A DNA stretch of 64,000 bases from an uncultured Odoribacter sp. (GCA_900541415.1 UQJP01000012.1:43577-107576); one strand, 5' to 3'. Numbered from the stretch's first letter, positions 8,627-18,975 are shown. Notes: generated from the letters alone by a model not told the origin. Numbers and translations: made by a program.

Positions 8627-10522
8627 TTACTTGGTCAAAATGCCTATTTCCCCAACTGTAATAAAGGAACGGTTATCCATTTCCCGTACCGCTTCAAAAC
8701 GAAAATATCGTGCCGGATAAACTTTTTTAAAGTGAACAATCTGTGTAACCGGATTGTTCTTCATGTTACTAAATTCACCCTCTCCATCACACAATTCCCA
8801 GTTTTTACCATCCTTACTAACATAAAACCGATATAAAAAAACACTCCCGGCATACTCGTCGGCAGAGACCGGAGAATAAGTAAATCCTGACAATTGATGA
8901 ATCTCACCCAAATCCACGTCCAAATGATGTGAGCTTCCGGATGATGCCGACTTCCAATATGTAACAGGATCATCATCTATTGCCCGTGCCGGCTCATATC
9001 CGGACACCTCTGAATCGGCATCTAAAATCTTCCAATTTTTCTTAGACACTTTCGGTTGCAATATAGCCGAATCTTGCCGGACTTCCGTAGTTCCGGCATA
9101 AAAAGCTCCTGCCTGTAATATATGAGCCTCTGCCCGGCTTTTATTCACCGTGAGCCTGAGTTTCTCCGCCTGGCAATCCGGGAAACGGAATAACCGCTTA
9201 TACCCGATGGTCGTGCCTTTTGCCAGTTCTTTCCATTCCCCATCGCTATATGCCTCCACCGTAAACTCCTCCACCCGCTGTCCCTTGCGGATTTCTTCAC
9301 CCACCATAAACACATTGAAGATTTCAGGCTTTAAAGTATATTCCACGGATTCCCCTTCTTTCAACACTTTTTCCGTTTTCGGGGCTTCCAGTTTATTATC
9401 GGCAAAAGTCCGGGAAATATACTCCCCGAATTCTTTCAGTCGGGCCACGTCCTGCTCATGAATCAATCCCCGGCGATCAGGCGGCACATTCAGCAATAAA
9501 ACAGAATTATAACCCACCGACTGAAAATAAATATCCACCAAATGAGACAGCGATTTCACCTGATGATCTTGTTCCTGATGATAAAACCAACCCGGACGGA
9601 TCGACACATCGACTTCAGAAGGATACCAGAACAACCGATCGGCAGCCATCACTTTTTCCCGGCTTCCCAAATCTTTTCCGGTGGCTTTCAATCCCAGCCG
9701 TTCATTGGCGGTTTCCGCATCTTCATATATAGACGATCTCAAAGGTGTGACGCTCCATTCGGTTTCACGTCCCAGTCCACGCTCATTTCCTACCCAGCGG
9801 ACATCATCCCCCATAATAGCTTTCACAGCGTGAGGCTGCAAGCTGTCGATCACCCGGTAAAAAGCTGTCCAGTCGTAAACCTGCTTTTTCCCGTTCGGGC
9901 CTTCGGCATTCGCACCGTCGAACCACACCTCATGAATCTCTCCGTAATTCCCGAGTAACTCTTTCAACTGTTCCATAAACATCCGGTTATACACAGGAGA
10001 ATCCCCGTAACAGGAAGCGTTCCGATCCCAGGGGGAAAGGTATACCCCGAATTTCATCCCAAATTTATCGCAGGCAGCCTTCAAATCACGCACCACATCG
10101 CCTTTCCCTTCTTTCCAGGGCGAAGACGCCACAGAATGAGCGGTGGTTTTCGTGGGCCACAGGCAAAAACCATCGTGATGCTTTGCCGTCAGGATCACCA
10201 TTTTAAATCCTCCAGCCTGTAAAGCCTTCACCCATTGTTCCGCATTGAATCTTTCCGGGTTGAACAATTCAGGACTCTCTTTACCGTCTCCCCACTCCCG
10301 CCCGGTGAAGGTGTTCATACCAAAATGCACAAAAGCGGTCAACTCCATTTGCTGCCATGCGTATTGCTCCGCCGAGGGCACAACCCTCGCGGCTATATCG
10401 ATTTTTTCCTCCGGGCTAATCCCCTGCGGAAAGGTCACTTCTTTCACATAATACTTTTCAGCCGGATGGCATGACACTATGCCTAAAGCCAGGACCAGCA
10501 ATCCCAAATACCGTTTTTTCAT
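8627..10522 (-). CDS. Alpha-L-fucosidase, GH29, lipoprotein with C-terminal F5/8-type domain
   Basis: A 631-residue enzyme predicted to remove terminal alpha-L-fucose from glycans. It begins with a lipoprotein signal (lipobox IVSC, Cys near 18), so it should sit on the outer membrane or in the periplasm. The GH29 barrel carries FVHFGMNTFTGREWGDG and MVILTAKHHDGFCLWPT (substrate-binding His) and the nucleophile aspartate in VWFDGANAEG. A galactose-binding-like (discoidin, F5/8 type C) domain fills about residues 490-630. It is the last gene of the glycosidase/sulfatase cluster, 175 nt after the GH36-like gene and followed by a terminator. Confidence 0.92.
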   Translation of the reverse strand: MKKRYLGLLVLALGIVSCHPAEKYYVKEVTFPQGISPEEKIDIAARVVPSAEQYAWQQMELTAFVHFGMNTFTGREWGDGKESPELFNPERFNAEQWVKALQAGGFKMVILTAKHHDGFCLWPTKTTAHSVASSPWKEGKGDVVRDLKAACDKFGMKFGVYLSPWDRNASCYGDSPVYNRMFMEQLKELLGNYGEIHEVWFDGANAEGPNGKKQVYDWTAFYRVIDSLQPHAVKAIMGDDVRWVGNERGLGRETEWSVTPLRSSIYEDAETANERLGLKATGKDLGSREKVMAADRLFWYPSEVDVSIRPGWFYHQEQDHQVKSLSHLVDIYFQSVGYNSVLLLNVPPDRRGLIHEQDVARLKEFGEYISRTFADNKLEAPKTEKVLKEGESVEYTLKPEIFNVFMVGEEIRKGQRVEEFTVEAYSDGEWKELAKGTTIGYKRLFRFPDCQAEKLRLTVNKSRAEAHILQAGAFYAGTTEVRQDSAILQPKVSKKNWKILDADSEVSGYEPARAIDDDPVTYWKSASSGSSHHLDVDLGEIHQLSGFTYSPVSADEYAGSVFLYRFYVSKDGKNWELCDGEGEFSNMKNNPVTQIVHFKKVYPARYFRFEAVREMDNRSFITVGEIGILTK

Positions 10523-10697
10523 ACGCCTTAGCTTAAATAAATATTTACTTAAAATCAGATATACAACGCTTCTATCGCAAGATCCATATTCCCCCTGCGT
10601 TTCGCCCGGTCAGAGGGATGACCTGCATTTATCCAATATTCCCGGAACAGCTATCGCCCGCCTGTGCCCCACAGGGCCAACGGCTTCCATTCCACTC

Positions 10698-12845
10698 TCA
10701 ACGTTTTATCGTCACTCGTTTAACCCCTGATTTCCCGCATTCCACGTCTATCGTCCGCATCCTGCCGCCCAATTCGTCTTCCGCCCAAACTTTCAATGTT
10801 CCGGACGCCAGCACATCAAGCACCAGTTTTTCAGCCGTCCTCGACACAATACGCACCGTTGCCGGGGAAAGGTATTTTTCTTCTACACCGACCACGGCCC
10901 AGCCTTCACGCACCGGACAAAGAAACAGTAAGCGATCGGTAAAACCCTGTAAAGTCATTTCAGCCGGATTTTTTAACAGGAAACCCGTCTTTTTTTCCCA
11001 ATCGAAAACCAGCATTCTTTCTTCTTCGGACTCCGCGAGCCTTCCGCGATCCAAAGCATCCCGCCACCGGAAATCCTGCGGGCTAACTGTGGCCTTAACC
11101 GAAGATGCCGTTTTTTCACTATTCAGGTTATAGCAAATGATAGCCATAGCCTCCTCTCCCACAGGGGCAAACACCCGGAAGGCCTTCCCGCTGAATATCG
11201 GATTCGTTCCCAATTCGTCAGGAAACGGCACTGCCGGAGCCTGAGGTCGGAACACTTTTCCCCGGGCATCCACCAAAGGCCATATCAGTTCCTCTTTAAA
11301 ATCGACAGGAGCGTCCGACAAATAAACAGGCCCTCCCGAAACAGCCTTAGAACGCGCCATCATTCCCCCGCAAAGGCTGTCACTGGAATGAAACATATCA
11401 TGGTCCGGCCAAACAGTTTGTCCCTGCAAAAGCGTATTCACATACGATTGGTAAAGATGTGACCGTGCCATTGCCCGGTTAAATTTCTTATAATCGATAC
11501 TCACCCGTGCTACTCCGCTATAACGGGTATTGTCTATATTCAGCACATTTTGTGCCATACAGTTCATCAACCCCATTCCCTGCCGACGGGCTTCGTCTTC
11601 CAAGGCTATATTACAATTCCTCGCCCGGTCGATCACCTCCGTATCGCCCATATACAAAGGCAGCATGAACGATTGGTTATCGACTTTCAGAAAATCAAAA
11701 CCAAAGCCCTTCAACGCCTTTATATAATCGTGGTAAAACTGCACAATCCGGAGGGAATCCCCGCCCGGCAACAATGTTTCCCGATAAGGGAACAAGGCGT
11801 TCCGTGTGGTTTCCGAGAAATTATTTTCAGGAGAAATCCCCTGCCAATATCCGGTGAAATTATACCAAAGCCCGATCCACCTGATCTTATCATGCTGTCG
11901 CATATTCATGATCTTTCCCCAGCCATTCGGAAATTTTTTCTCGTCCGGGATAAAGCTCGTCAACTTTTGGGATTTATTCCTGACATGGCCGTCGTCTATC
12001 AACACAAAGCGCACAGGCAGGTCGGAAGCCTCGATCGCCTGCAAATCATTTATCAATTTCTGTTCGTCAATATCGAAATGATAATGCTCCCAGGAACACC
12101 AGCCCAGATATTCAAAAGCTTCATAAAACGACTTTTCCCCACGCCAATGGGTTTTATTCTCAGGAAGTGCCGAAATCAGGCACTCATACACTTTCCGGCT
12201 GGCTTCAAAAGGAGTATTTCCCCGCGCCAGGATCAAGGCCGGAACTTTCGCAGGCAACGCATCTCTACCCAAAGTGGAAATATACACCCGGACATCCCCG
12301 CTGGTGTCCACCTGAAAGCACGACAAGGAATTTTGCCCCGCCACCGCCTTCAACAGCATCCAGCCCCCATCTCCCAACTGCAACAACAACGCATCCCCTA
12401 CCCGTGAAGGCTTACTATTAGAAGGAATACCGGGATAGTCCGCATGGCTCAACTCCGCAATATGTTGAAAAGGCCAGGGGAGCAAACGATTTGTATTATT
12501 AGGCCATTGATAGTCGCCGTCCCGGTCGTCCCGGCTGAAAAACAAACCCGAAACATAATCCGGTAAGTCCAGCCTGCTCCACACCGTTTGTTCTTTCCCG
12601 TCACCCCCCAGCATAACCACACCCTCCGGCAAGCGGCTTACTTCCAAACTGCCCGGCACTTCCCGTCCCGGCATACCCAGATACGACTTACCCCGGCGGT
12701 AAGCAAAATCACCTCCTTGAGGTTGCCCCTCTTCTACAACCATCTCCGCCCCTCTTTCACCTGCGTCGGCAGGATGAGGCGGACAAGCGGCATGAAGAGC
12801 CACACCCGGCAAGGACAATACCATCCCAAACATTAGCCGGATCAT
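10698..12845 (-). CDS. GH36-like (Sip1/raffinose-synthase-like) alpha-galactosidase family enzyme
   Basis: A 715-residue exported glycosidase. The start is taken at 12845, giving MIRLMFGMVLSLPG as signal peptide and an ATGA overlap with the upstream sulfatase stop. A 13-codon longer reading would remove that arrangement. The barrel shows the motifs of the Sip1-like branch: LGWCSWEHYHFDI, VRFVLIDDGH, the nucleophile aspartate in FDFLKVDNQSF, and the acid/base region TVWPDHDMFHS. Family members act on alpha-galactosides, though several of this branch have no proven substrate. In this operon it probably trims an alpha-galactose or related sugar from a sulfated fucosylated glycan. Confidence 0.8.
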   Translation of the reverse strand: MIRLMFGMVLSLPGVALHAACPPHPADAGERGAEMVVEEGQPQGGDFAYRRGKSYLGMPGREVPGSLEVSRLPEGVVMLGGDGKEQTVWSRLDLPDYVSGLFFSRDDRDGDYQWPNNTNRLLPWPFQHIAELSHADYPGIPSNSKPSRVGDALLLQLGDGGWMLLKAVAGQNSLSCFQVDTSGDVRVYISTLGRDALPAKVPALILARGNTPFEASRKVYECLISALPENKTHWRGEKSFYEAFEYLGWCSWEHYHFDIDEQKLINDLQAIEASDLPVRFVLIDDGHVRNKSQKLTSFIPDEKKFPNGWGKIMNMRQHDKIRWIGLWYNFTGYWQGISPENNFSETTRNALFPYRETLLPGGDSLRIVQFYHDYIKALKGFGFDFLKVDNQSFMLPLYMGDTEVIDRARNCNIALEDEARRQGMGLMNCMAQNVLNIDNTRYSGVARVSIDYKKFNRAMARSHLYQSYVNTLLQGQTVWPDHDMFHSSDSLCGGMMARSKAVSGGPVYLSDAPVDFKEELIWPLVDARGKVFRPQAPAVPFPDELGTNPIFSGKAFRVFAPVGEEAMAIICYNLNSEKTASSVKATVSPQDFRWRDALDRGRLAESEEERMLVFDWEKKTGFLLKNPAEMTLQGFTDRLLFLCPVREGWAVVGVEEKYLSPATVRIVSRTAEKLVLDVLASGTLKVWAEDELGGRMRTIDVECGKSGVKRVTIKR

Positions 12846-14311
12846 AAACTTCCCGCCAAAACATCTTCTGTTTTCAACAACCATTCTTTCAATAAGCCTT
12901 TAAATTTTTTGACCAATTTATCTTCACGCGCAGCTATATTATCCAATTGATGAGGGTCTTTCTCCCTATCGAAAAGATATATATCCCCGATTTTCCCGGC
13001 GTTAAACCCTATGGCAAACGTATAACGGTTATTCCGGATACCCCGGACTCCTGTTTTCAGGTCGGAAGGTTTGCAATGGTAATAAGGCTGAAAAGCAGGG
13101 CCTTTTTTCCCCTTTTTCAACACCTGTTCCGCCAAATTAAAGGTCTGCATTTCTGCCGGAATATCCTTTCCAAATCCCATTAAAGCCAACATCGTAGGGG
13201 CAAGGTCGGCAAACGTAATCTGCAATCCGGCATCCCTCCGGGGCTTCACCTGCTGCGGCCAACGGATAATCATCGGGATGGACATCGATTCTTCGTAGAA
13301 AACATCCTTTCCCGGCTCTTCGTGCATTCCCATGCTCACTCCATGGTCGGAGGTAAACACGACCATCGTATTTTCCGCCAAACCCAACTCATCCAACGCT
13401 TTCATCAGCCGTCCCACCTGTTCGTCCACACCCGTCATACAGGCATAATAATCCCGGATACTTTTACGGAAATAATCCCCCATAGGCGTACCCTGCGCAG
13501 GAATGGCAGGATTCCGGCAAATAGATTCCACATCCGTATCTTTGTATAAATCCTTATATCTCTGAGGCACCAGCTCATATCCCGTATGAGGAGGATTCAT
13601 CGAAACCACCAATGCAAAAGGTTTACCCTCTTTCCGTTCTCCCCCCTCGTTTTTCAAATAGCCGATAGCCCGGTCTACTTCATACTCCGGACCCCACTGG
13701 TTCACATAGTAGAAACTATCCCTCACGGCATGCGCATCCCAATACATCGGACGCAGGTGGTAATCGTAGGTGCCGTATGCAACCCAATATTCAAAACCGT
13801 GCCGTCTGTTTGCGGGACACCATTCGTTCCAGGCTATTTTTCCCCGGTTATTATAAGTATCCACAAAAGGCCGATAAGGTGCATCCAAATGCCATTTCCC
13901 GATATATCCGGTGGAATATCCCTTGTCTTTCAGCACGTCCGACCAGCAACGGGCATTTTCCTGCAATTCCACCCCATACGGAGCCGTTTCCGAATTACAA
14001 TTTCCCGTCACCCGGTTCGTCACCGGATACTGTCCGGTCATCAGCATCGCCCGCGCAGGGGACGACACCGGATAGCTGCTCACGGCATTGTCAAAAGCCA
14101 CACCTTCTGCGGCAAGGCGGTCGAGATTAGGAGTCAGCACAGGCTCAATCCCTTTATATCCCAACGCCTGTCCCCGCCATTGGTCGGCCATGATAAAAAT
14201 CAAATTCGGTTGTTTAACCTCCTGTGCTGCCGCTATGTCGGACAGCAGCAACACAGGCATTCCGGCAAACAACCATTTATTTCGGTCAATTTTTATCTCT
14301 AATCGGATCAT
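12842..14311 (-). CDS. Sulfatase (S1 family, serine-type)
   Basis: A 489-residue arylsulfatase-fold enzyme with an N-terminal signal region. The maturation motif is SSPARAMLMTG: serine replaces cysteine, so formylglycine must be made by an anaerobic sulfatase-maturating enzyme, which is not encoded here. Metal ligands appear in NLIFIMADQWRGQ at the N-terminus and in VVFTSDHGVSMGMH. It removes sulfate esters from glycans or small sulfate esters; the sugar and position are not readable. The start codon lies inside the end of the preceding sulfatase (26-nt overlap), and its stop overlaps the next start by 4 nt, so translation is probably coupled. Confidence 0.92.
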   Translation of the reverse strand: MIRLEIKIDRNKWLFAGMPVLLLSDIAAAQEVKQPNLIFIMADQWRGQALGYKGIEPVLTPNLDRLAAEGVAFDNAVSSYPVSSPARAMLMTGQYPVTNRVTGNCNSETAPYGVELQENARCWSDVLKDKGYSTGYIGKWHLDAPYRPFVDTYNNRGKIAWNEWCPANRRHGFEYWVAYGTYDYHLRPMYWDAHAVRDSFYYVNQWGPEYEVDRAIGYLKNEGGERKEGKPFALVVSMNPPHTGYELVPQRYKDLYKDTDVESICRNPAIPAQGTPMGDYFRKSIRDYYACMTGVDEQVGRLMKALDELGLAENTMVVFTSDHGVSMGMHEEPGKDVFYEESMSIPMIIRWPQQVKPRRDAGLQITFADLAPTMLALMGFGKDIPAEMQTFNLAEQVLKKGKKGPAFQPYYHCKPSDLKTGVRGIRNNRYTFAIGFNAGKIGDIYLFDREKDPHQLDNIAAREDKLVKKFKGLLKEWLLKTEDVLAGSL

Positions 14312-15869
14312 CGTATTGTATTTGAAGATCCTCCAATTCTTTTCTCAATTGTTTGGTAATCTCTTCGGTTCCCGGTTGTCCGTAAATATTTTTCATCTCG
14401 GTGGGGTCTGACTGCAAATCATACAATTCCCACGCATCTATATCATTATAAAAATGGATCAATTTATACCGCTCGTTACGTACCCCGTAATGACGGCGCA
14501 CGGCATGCTCTGCCGGAAATTCGTAATAATGATAATACAATGCCTTGCGCCAGTCGGCAGGATTTTCCCCTTTCAGCAAAGGCAATAAAGAAACGCCCTG
14601 AATGTCCGAAGGAATTTCAACCCCTGCCAAGGCAAGGAAAGTAGGCGCATAATCGATATTCTGGACCATCTGGCTAATATCTCCCCGGCGGTCGAAACCT
14701 TTCGGCAAACGCATAATCAAAGGCGTACGCATAGACTCTTCATACATAAACCGTTTGTCGAACCAACCGTGTTCGCCCATGTAGAATCCCTGATCGGAAG
14801 TATAAACGATCAGCGTATTTTCCAATAATCCTTCTTTCTCCAGCTCGTCCAGCAACCTTCCCACATTGTCATCCAAAGACTTCACCGTTTTCAGGTAATC
14901 TCTCATATAACGCTGGTATTTCCATTCAGCCAAAGCCTTTCCGGTTAATTTCGCCTTCTTAAACTCCTGGATAATCGGCTGATAATGGCGATCCCAGGCT
15001 GCTTTCTGGGCAGCATTCATCCGGCCATAGGTTCCCTCTGTTCCGTCTTTCCGGGTATACAACGAACGATAATGATCTTTCACATCGTCATCCAGCATTT
15101 TCAGATCATAGATCAAAGTCATATCTTTATCGATACTCATTTCCTGTTTCCCGGCAGCAATACGTCCCTGATAATTATCCCAGAAATTATCCGGCATTTC
15201 AAAAGTTTGATCTTCGAACAGAGCCAGGTCGGTGGTATCGCCCATCCAATTCCGGTGAATAGCCTTATGATGCACAAAAAGGCAGAACGGTTTCGTGGAA
15301 TCTCTTTTTTCACGCAACCAATCGATACTCAGGTCTGTGATGACATTCGTCACATATCCGTCATAGCGGACATTTCCTTCGGGAGTGATAAAATCAGGAT
15401 TGTAATAATCTCCCTGTCCCGGCAGAATTGTCCAATAATCGAAACAAGTCGGCGTTCCTCCCAAATGCCACTTCCCGATCATAGCCGTTTGATAACCGCC
15501 TTGCTGCAACAACTGCTGAACAGTTTGTTGCTGTCCGTTAAAGACTGCTCCGGTGGTGTTATCCTTATATCCGTTTTTATGACTGTGCTTTCCGGTCAAC
15601 ATAGCTGCACGGCTGGGACCTGAAAGAGAATTACAAACAAAACTATTGGTAAACTTCACCCCTTCTTTGGCAATCCGGTCAAGATTCGGAGTATTGATAT
15701 ACCGATTGTCATAACAGCTCATTGTCTGATAAGAATGGTCATCGGTCATGATATACACAATATTCAACGGTTTAGGTTGTTCCGCTTTCTTCGATGGATG
15801 CGCACACCCGTTCAAAACAGCCAATCCCGCCAAAGGAAGTAAATAGGTTGTCGTGTTCATCTTTGTCAT
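14286..15869 (-). CDS. Sulfatase lipoprotein (S1 family, serine-type)
   Basis: A 527-residue sulfatase with a lipoprotein signal (lipobox LNGC, Cys near 22). Metal-binding aspartates are in NIVYIMTDDHSYQ. The formylglycine site is the serine in SLSGPSRAAMLTG, again needing an anaerobic maturase. The second metal site is in IVYTSDQGFYMGEHGWFDKR. Closest in style to N-acetylglucosamine-6-sulfatase/iduronate sulfatase-like S1 enzymes, but I would not fix the substrate. It follows the GH2 gene by 24 nt and overlaps the next sulfatase gene. Confidence 0.93.
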   Translation of the reverse strand: MTKMNTTTYLLPLAGLAVLNGCAHPSKKAEQPKPLNIVYIMTDDHSYQTMSCYDNRYINTPNLDRIAKEGVKFTNSFVCNSLSGPSRAAMLTGKHSHKNGYKDNTTGAVFNGQQQTVQQLLQQGGYQTAMIGKWHLGGTPTCFDYWTILPGQGDYYNPDFITPEGNVRYDGYVTNVITDLSIDWLREKRDSTKPFCLFVHHKAIHRNWMGDTTDLALFEDQTFEMPDNFWDNYQGRIAAGKQEMSIDKDMTLIYDLKMLDDDVKDHYRSLYTRKDGTEGTYGRMNAAQKAAWDRHYQPIIQEFKKAKLTGKALAEWKYQRYMRDYLKTVKSLDDNVGRLLDELEKEGLLENTLIVYTSDQGFYMGEHGWFDKRFMYEESMRTPLIMRLPKGFDRRGDISQMVQNIDYAPTFLALAGVEIPSDIQGVSLLPLLKGENPADWRKALYYHYYEFPAEHAVRRHYGVRNERYKLIHFYNDIDAWELYDLQSDPTEMKNIYGQPGTEEITKQLRKELEDLQIQYDDPIRDKN

Positions 15870-15893
15870 AATAGATTAATAAATTATAGTTAG

Positions 15894-18569
15894 TTATTTC
15901 TTACCTTTTCCTTCAAATTCTTCCTGCTGCCGTTCCACCTCTTTCAAACGTAGCGCATTCAATTCATTCTGCAACTGCTCCACTTTCTTTTCAAGCTCGC
16001 GGTTATTGCCCCCGCGATTCGTGACAGCCACCTGCCCTCCTCCGGCAGTAGCCTCTTTTTTATCATACACCAGCGGTATACCGGGTTTCACACTTTCGAA
16101 CTCGATCTCCCCGGCAACAGGCATCTGCGAACCTTTCAGCAACACTTCCGCCTTTACCCGTATTTTTCCTGGCTGCAAGGTGGAACGTACCAACACAGGA
16201 GCTGTTCCCCACACCACGGGACGCGGATTAGCCAGCACCGATTCATCTCCCACCAATCTTCCTTCCCCTTCGATCGTAAACCGGATATTGTAATTATTCA
16301 GCCGCTTGATATTGCCGTTGGCATCGGCCACTCCCGCCACCACTGTTACCAAATCCGATCCGTCGGCCACCAAATCCACGCCTTCATGATCCAGCCACAA
16401 CACGATTTTGGAAGGACGGCGGGCGGGCATACGCTTATCCGTGGCAACCACTTTCCCATCAATCAATCCCTCTGCCAGCAAATAAACATCCTTCTGCTTT
16501 CCCCTGCGCGACAAAGCCTTGTCCGCCATAAAATCATACACATCGTCGAAACGGATCACCGGAGAAGGCATTCCCTGCTCACGCACAGGCTTTTTATAAA
16601 CATACTGTTTTCCATCTTTGAACACAGTTAGCCTCACCTCGTCGCAATTGGAAAAAACAGTCACATCCTTCGGAGAAAAAGGAGTCATCTCATGGGCAAT
16701 ATACACCATCGGGCCTGTTTCCGCTATAAGATCACTCTTTTCGGGTGAACGCTGCGCCTTAAACATATAATAAGAATATTTCGGCTGCCGGAACACATCC
16801 ATCAAACCACCGTAAAAAGGATCGGGATGATACCCCCGCTGGTGGTCGAAAGAATGCCACAAACATCCGCCTACATGCTGGCGGGAAGTCTGGAACAAAG
16901 TTTCATAACAAGTATATTGATAATTTGGAAAAGCATAATGATTCGCCTGCACCAGCATAGGCGATTCTCCCCAGGCCCGGCTCACCCGGCTCGGCGAATT
17001 ATGCGAATTCCAGTCGTCCACATTATCTCCCCACTCCCGGGTGAAATAAGTAATATCCGGCTGCATCTGCTCGGCGGAAAATGCTCCACCTCCACCCATC
17101 AGGGGATGAGTAAACAATATTTTAAAATGCTCGTGTCCCTTGGCTGTGGCATCACAGCCGCAATAACAATAAGGGTACGGATACTCTTCCTCCACAATGT
17201 CCCGTGTTCTTTTCGCAAAATCGGCAGGATACCACGTTTCGTTCAGGATAGGTTCCCACATCCATACGGAAGGATGATTCCGGTCACGGCGCACCATATT
17301 CCGTATATCGGAATATACCCGCTCAGCAAAAATCGGAGCGTTATTCCAGAACTGCCAACCCGGGGTATTCACAATCACGAAAAGTCCCAGTTCATCACAG
17401 GCATCCATAAAGGCAGGATCTTGCGGATAGTGGGCGTTCCGGATCACTTTTAAACCGGCGTCCCGCAGTTTTTTAGCATCCCGCCAATGTAAACTATTGG
17501 AAAGCGCATTCCCGACCACGGCAAAATCCTGATGGCGATTCGCCCCGATCAACGGTTGTTCATACGGACGGCCATTGAGCCAAAAACCGTCTTGCCCTTT
17601 AAACTCTATACTCCTCACTCCAATCCGGCGGCGGTATCCATCCACGATTTTTCCCCGCCTGTCCTTCACACGCACCACCAATGTATAAAGATAAGGTGAT
17701 TCAGGCGACCATAATTCAGGTCGTTTCAGGCGCATATTTCCTCCTACGGTGCAGGCACTGTCCGGAAGAATCCTCAATGAACGGAATGAAATAGCTTTTC
17801 TCACTCCGGCGGTATCCAGCAATTCAAATTCCACCCTCCCTGTAAAAGCCATATTTTCTTCGTTCCGCACATGCAAATTCAGTAAAATATCGGCCTGCTC
17901 TGCGGATACATGATCATAAGCCACAAACAAACCTCCCCCGGCCACTACCCGTTCGTAATTGGGATCGGTGATATATACGGGGCTATGGCTAATCAGGAAA
18001 CAATCCCGGTAGATTCCTCCGAAATATGAAAAATCCAAAGATTCCTGGGGCTTTCCGGGAGGGTAGGCCGGATCGTTACTATTATCCGTCCAAACGGTAA
18101 TGACATTATCTTTTTCCCAATCCAAAACTTCGGAAACATCTGCAATCACAGGTAAATATCCTCCAAAATGTTCTGTCACCAGCTTACCGTTCACCCACAC
18201 TTTCGATTTACCCATGATTGCTTCGAAATGAAGAAACAATTTTTTCCCTTTCAAGCGGGCATCCGGCGTAAAATGTTTTCTATACCAGGCTCCTCCCTGA
18301 TAATTCACACAACCGCTGGCCTCTGTGGGCAAATATTCCAAACCATGAGGAAGTTGCACAACCTCCCAGCCCGAATCATCGAAATCCGGTTTCCAGGCAT
18401 CCGGAGCTTCCCCTTTTACAAAACGCCAGGCGGCATTCATATTAAACACTTCCCGTCCGGAATTCACCAGCGGATAAAAACCAGCCGTTGAAAAAACAGG
18501 TTGATACTCCTTTCCAAAAATAGGTAAACCTATTACAATGAATAAGATAACTACAAAAAAATGCCTCAT
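15894..18569 (-). CDS. GH2 family beta-galactosidase-like enzyme with C-terminal coiled coil
   Basis: An 891-residue exported glycoside hydrolase and the first gene of the cluster. It has a signal peptide (1-19), a jelly-roll sugar-binding domain (about 40-200), an Ig-like domain, a TIM barrel (about 315-610) with acid/base Glu in MWEPILNETWYP and a candidate nucleophile Glu in YFTREWGDNVDDW, and further Ig-like domains. The final 45 residues are unusual for GH2: a linker and then a charged heptad-like coiled coil (ELEKKVEQLQNELNALRLKE), perhaps for oligomerisation or partner binding. Beta-galactosidase is the default call; glucuronidase or mannosidase activity cannot be excluded. Confidence 0.85.
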   Translation of the reverse strand: MRHFFVVILFIVIGLPIFGKEYQPVFSTAGFYPLVNSGREVFNMNAAWRFVKGEAPDAWKPDFDDSGWEVVQLPHGLEYLPTEASGCVNYQGGAWYRKHFTPDARLKGKKLFLHFEAIMGKSKVWVNGKLVTEHFGGYLPVIADVSEVLDWEKDNVITVWTDNSNDPAYPPGKPQESLDFSYFGGIYRDCFLISHSPVYITDPNYERVVAGGGLFVAYDHVSAEQADILLNLHVRNEENMAFTGRVEFELLDTAGVRKAISFRSLRILPDSACTVGGNMRLKRPELWSPESPYLYTLVVRVKDRRGKIVDGYRRRIGVRSIEFKGQDGFWLNGRPYEQPLIGANRHQDFAVVGNALSNSLHWRDAKKLRDAGLKVIRNAHYPQDPAFMDACDELGLFVIVNTPGWQFWNNAPIFAERVYSDIRNMVRRDRNHPSVWMWEPILNETWYPADFAKRTRDIVEEEYPYPYCYCGCDATAKGHEHFKILFTHPLMGGGGAFSAEQMQPDITYFTREWGDNVDDWNSHNSPSRVSRAWGESPMLVQANHYAFPNYQYTCYETLFQTSRQHVGGCLWHSFDHQRGYHPDPFYGGLMDVFRQPKYSYYMFKAQRSPEKSDLIAETGPMVYIAHEMTPFSPKDVTVFSNCDEVRLTVFKDGKQYVYKKPVREQGMPSPVIRFDDVYDFMADKALSRRGKQKDVYLLAEGLIDGKVVATDKRMPARRPSKIVLWLDHEGVDLVADGSDLVTVVAGVADANGNIKRLNNYNIRFTIEGEGRLVGDESVLANPRPVVWGTAPVLVRSTLQPGKIRVKAEVLLKGSQMPVAGEIEFESVKPGIPLVYDKKEATAGGGQVAVTNRGGNNRELEKKVEQLQNELNALRLKEVERQQEEFEGKGKK

Positions 18570-18600
18570 ACAGACTTATGCTTACGAATTTAACAACTTT

Positions 18601-18608
18601 CAAAGATA
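18601..18608 (-). promoter_or_regulatory. TAnnTTTG promoter of the glycosidase/sulfatase operon
   Basis: On the minus strand TATCTTTG lies 32 nt before the GH2 start codon, predicting a leader of roughly 25 nt. The -33 box is not clear. No regulator gene is next to it. Confidence 0.4.
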
Positions 18609-18935
18609 ACCAAAAAAATTATTTTTTGTCTTAGTTTTTAAAAATATTCAAAAATGATTCCCCATCCATTCCACGACTTTGCCAATTACTCCCATTCCAT
18701 ATTGATAATTTTAAAGATTGTTTCCTCTCCCAGTATTTATAGCTGCACACACATCCATACATATAGCGACGAAGCTTTACTTCAAACAGTTCAAAAACCG
18801 GAGAACAAAAATTGAAGTATTCCCCCCATTTTCCGTCCGGAACATTTAAATATTATCAACCTGTAAGAAAAGGAAAGCGAGCTGAAAAAGAAGAAAGGAA
18901 GGAACGAAATAAAAAACAACAAAATATGAAATAAA

Positions 18936-18975
18936 AAAAGACAGAATTCTGTATGATTCCAAAATTCCGTCTTTT
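18936..18975 (-). terminator. Terminator hairpin downstream of yqeY
   Basis: AAAAGAC-A-GAATT at 18936-18948 pairs with AATTC-C-GTCTTTT at 18963-18975, with flanking A/T runs, about 110 nt beyond the yqeY stop on the minus strand. Confidence 0.55.
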
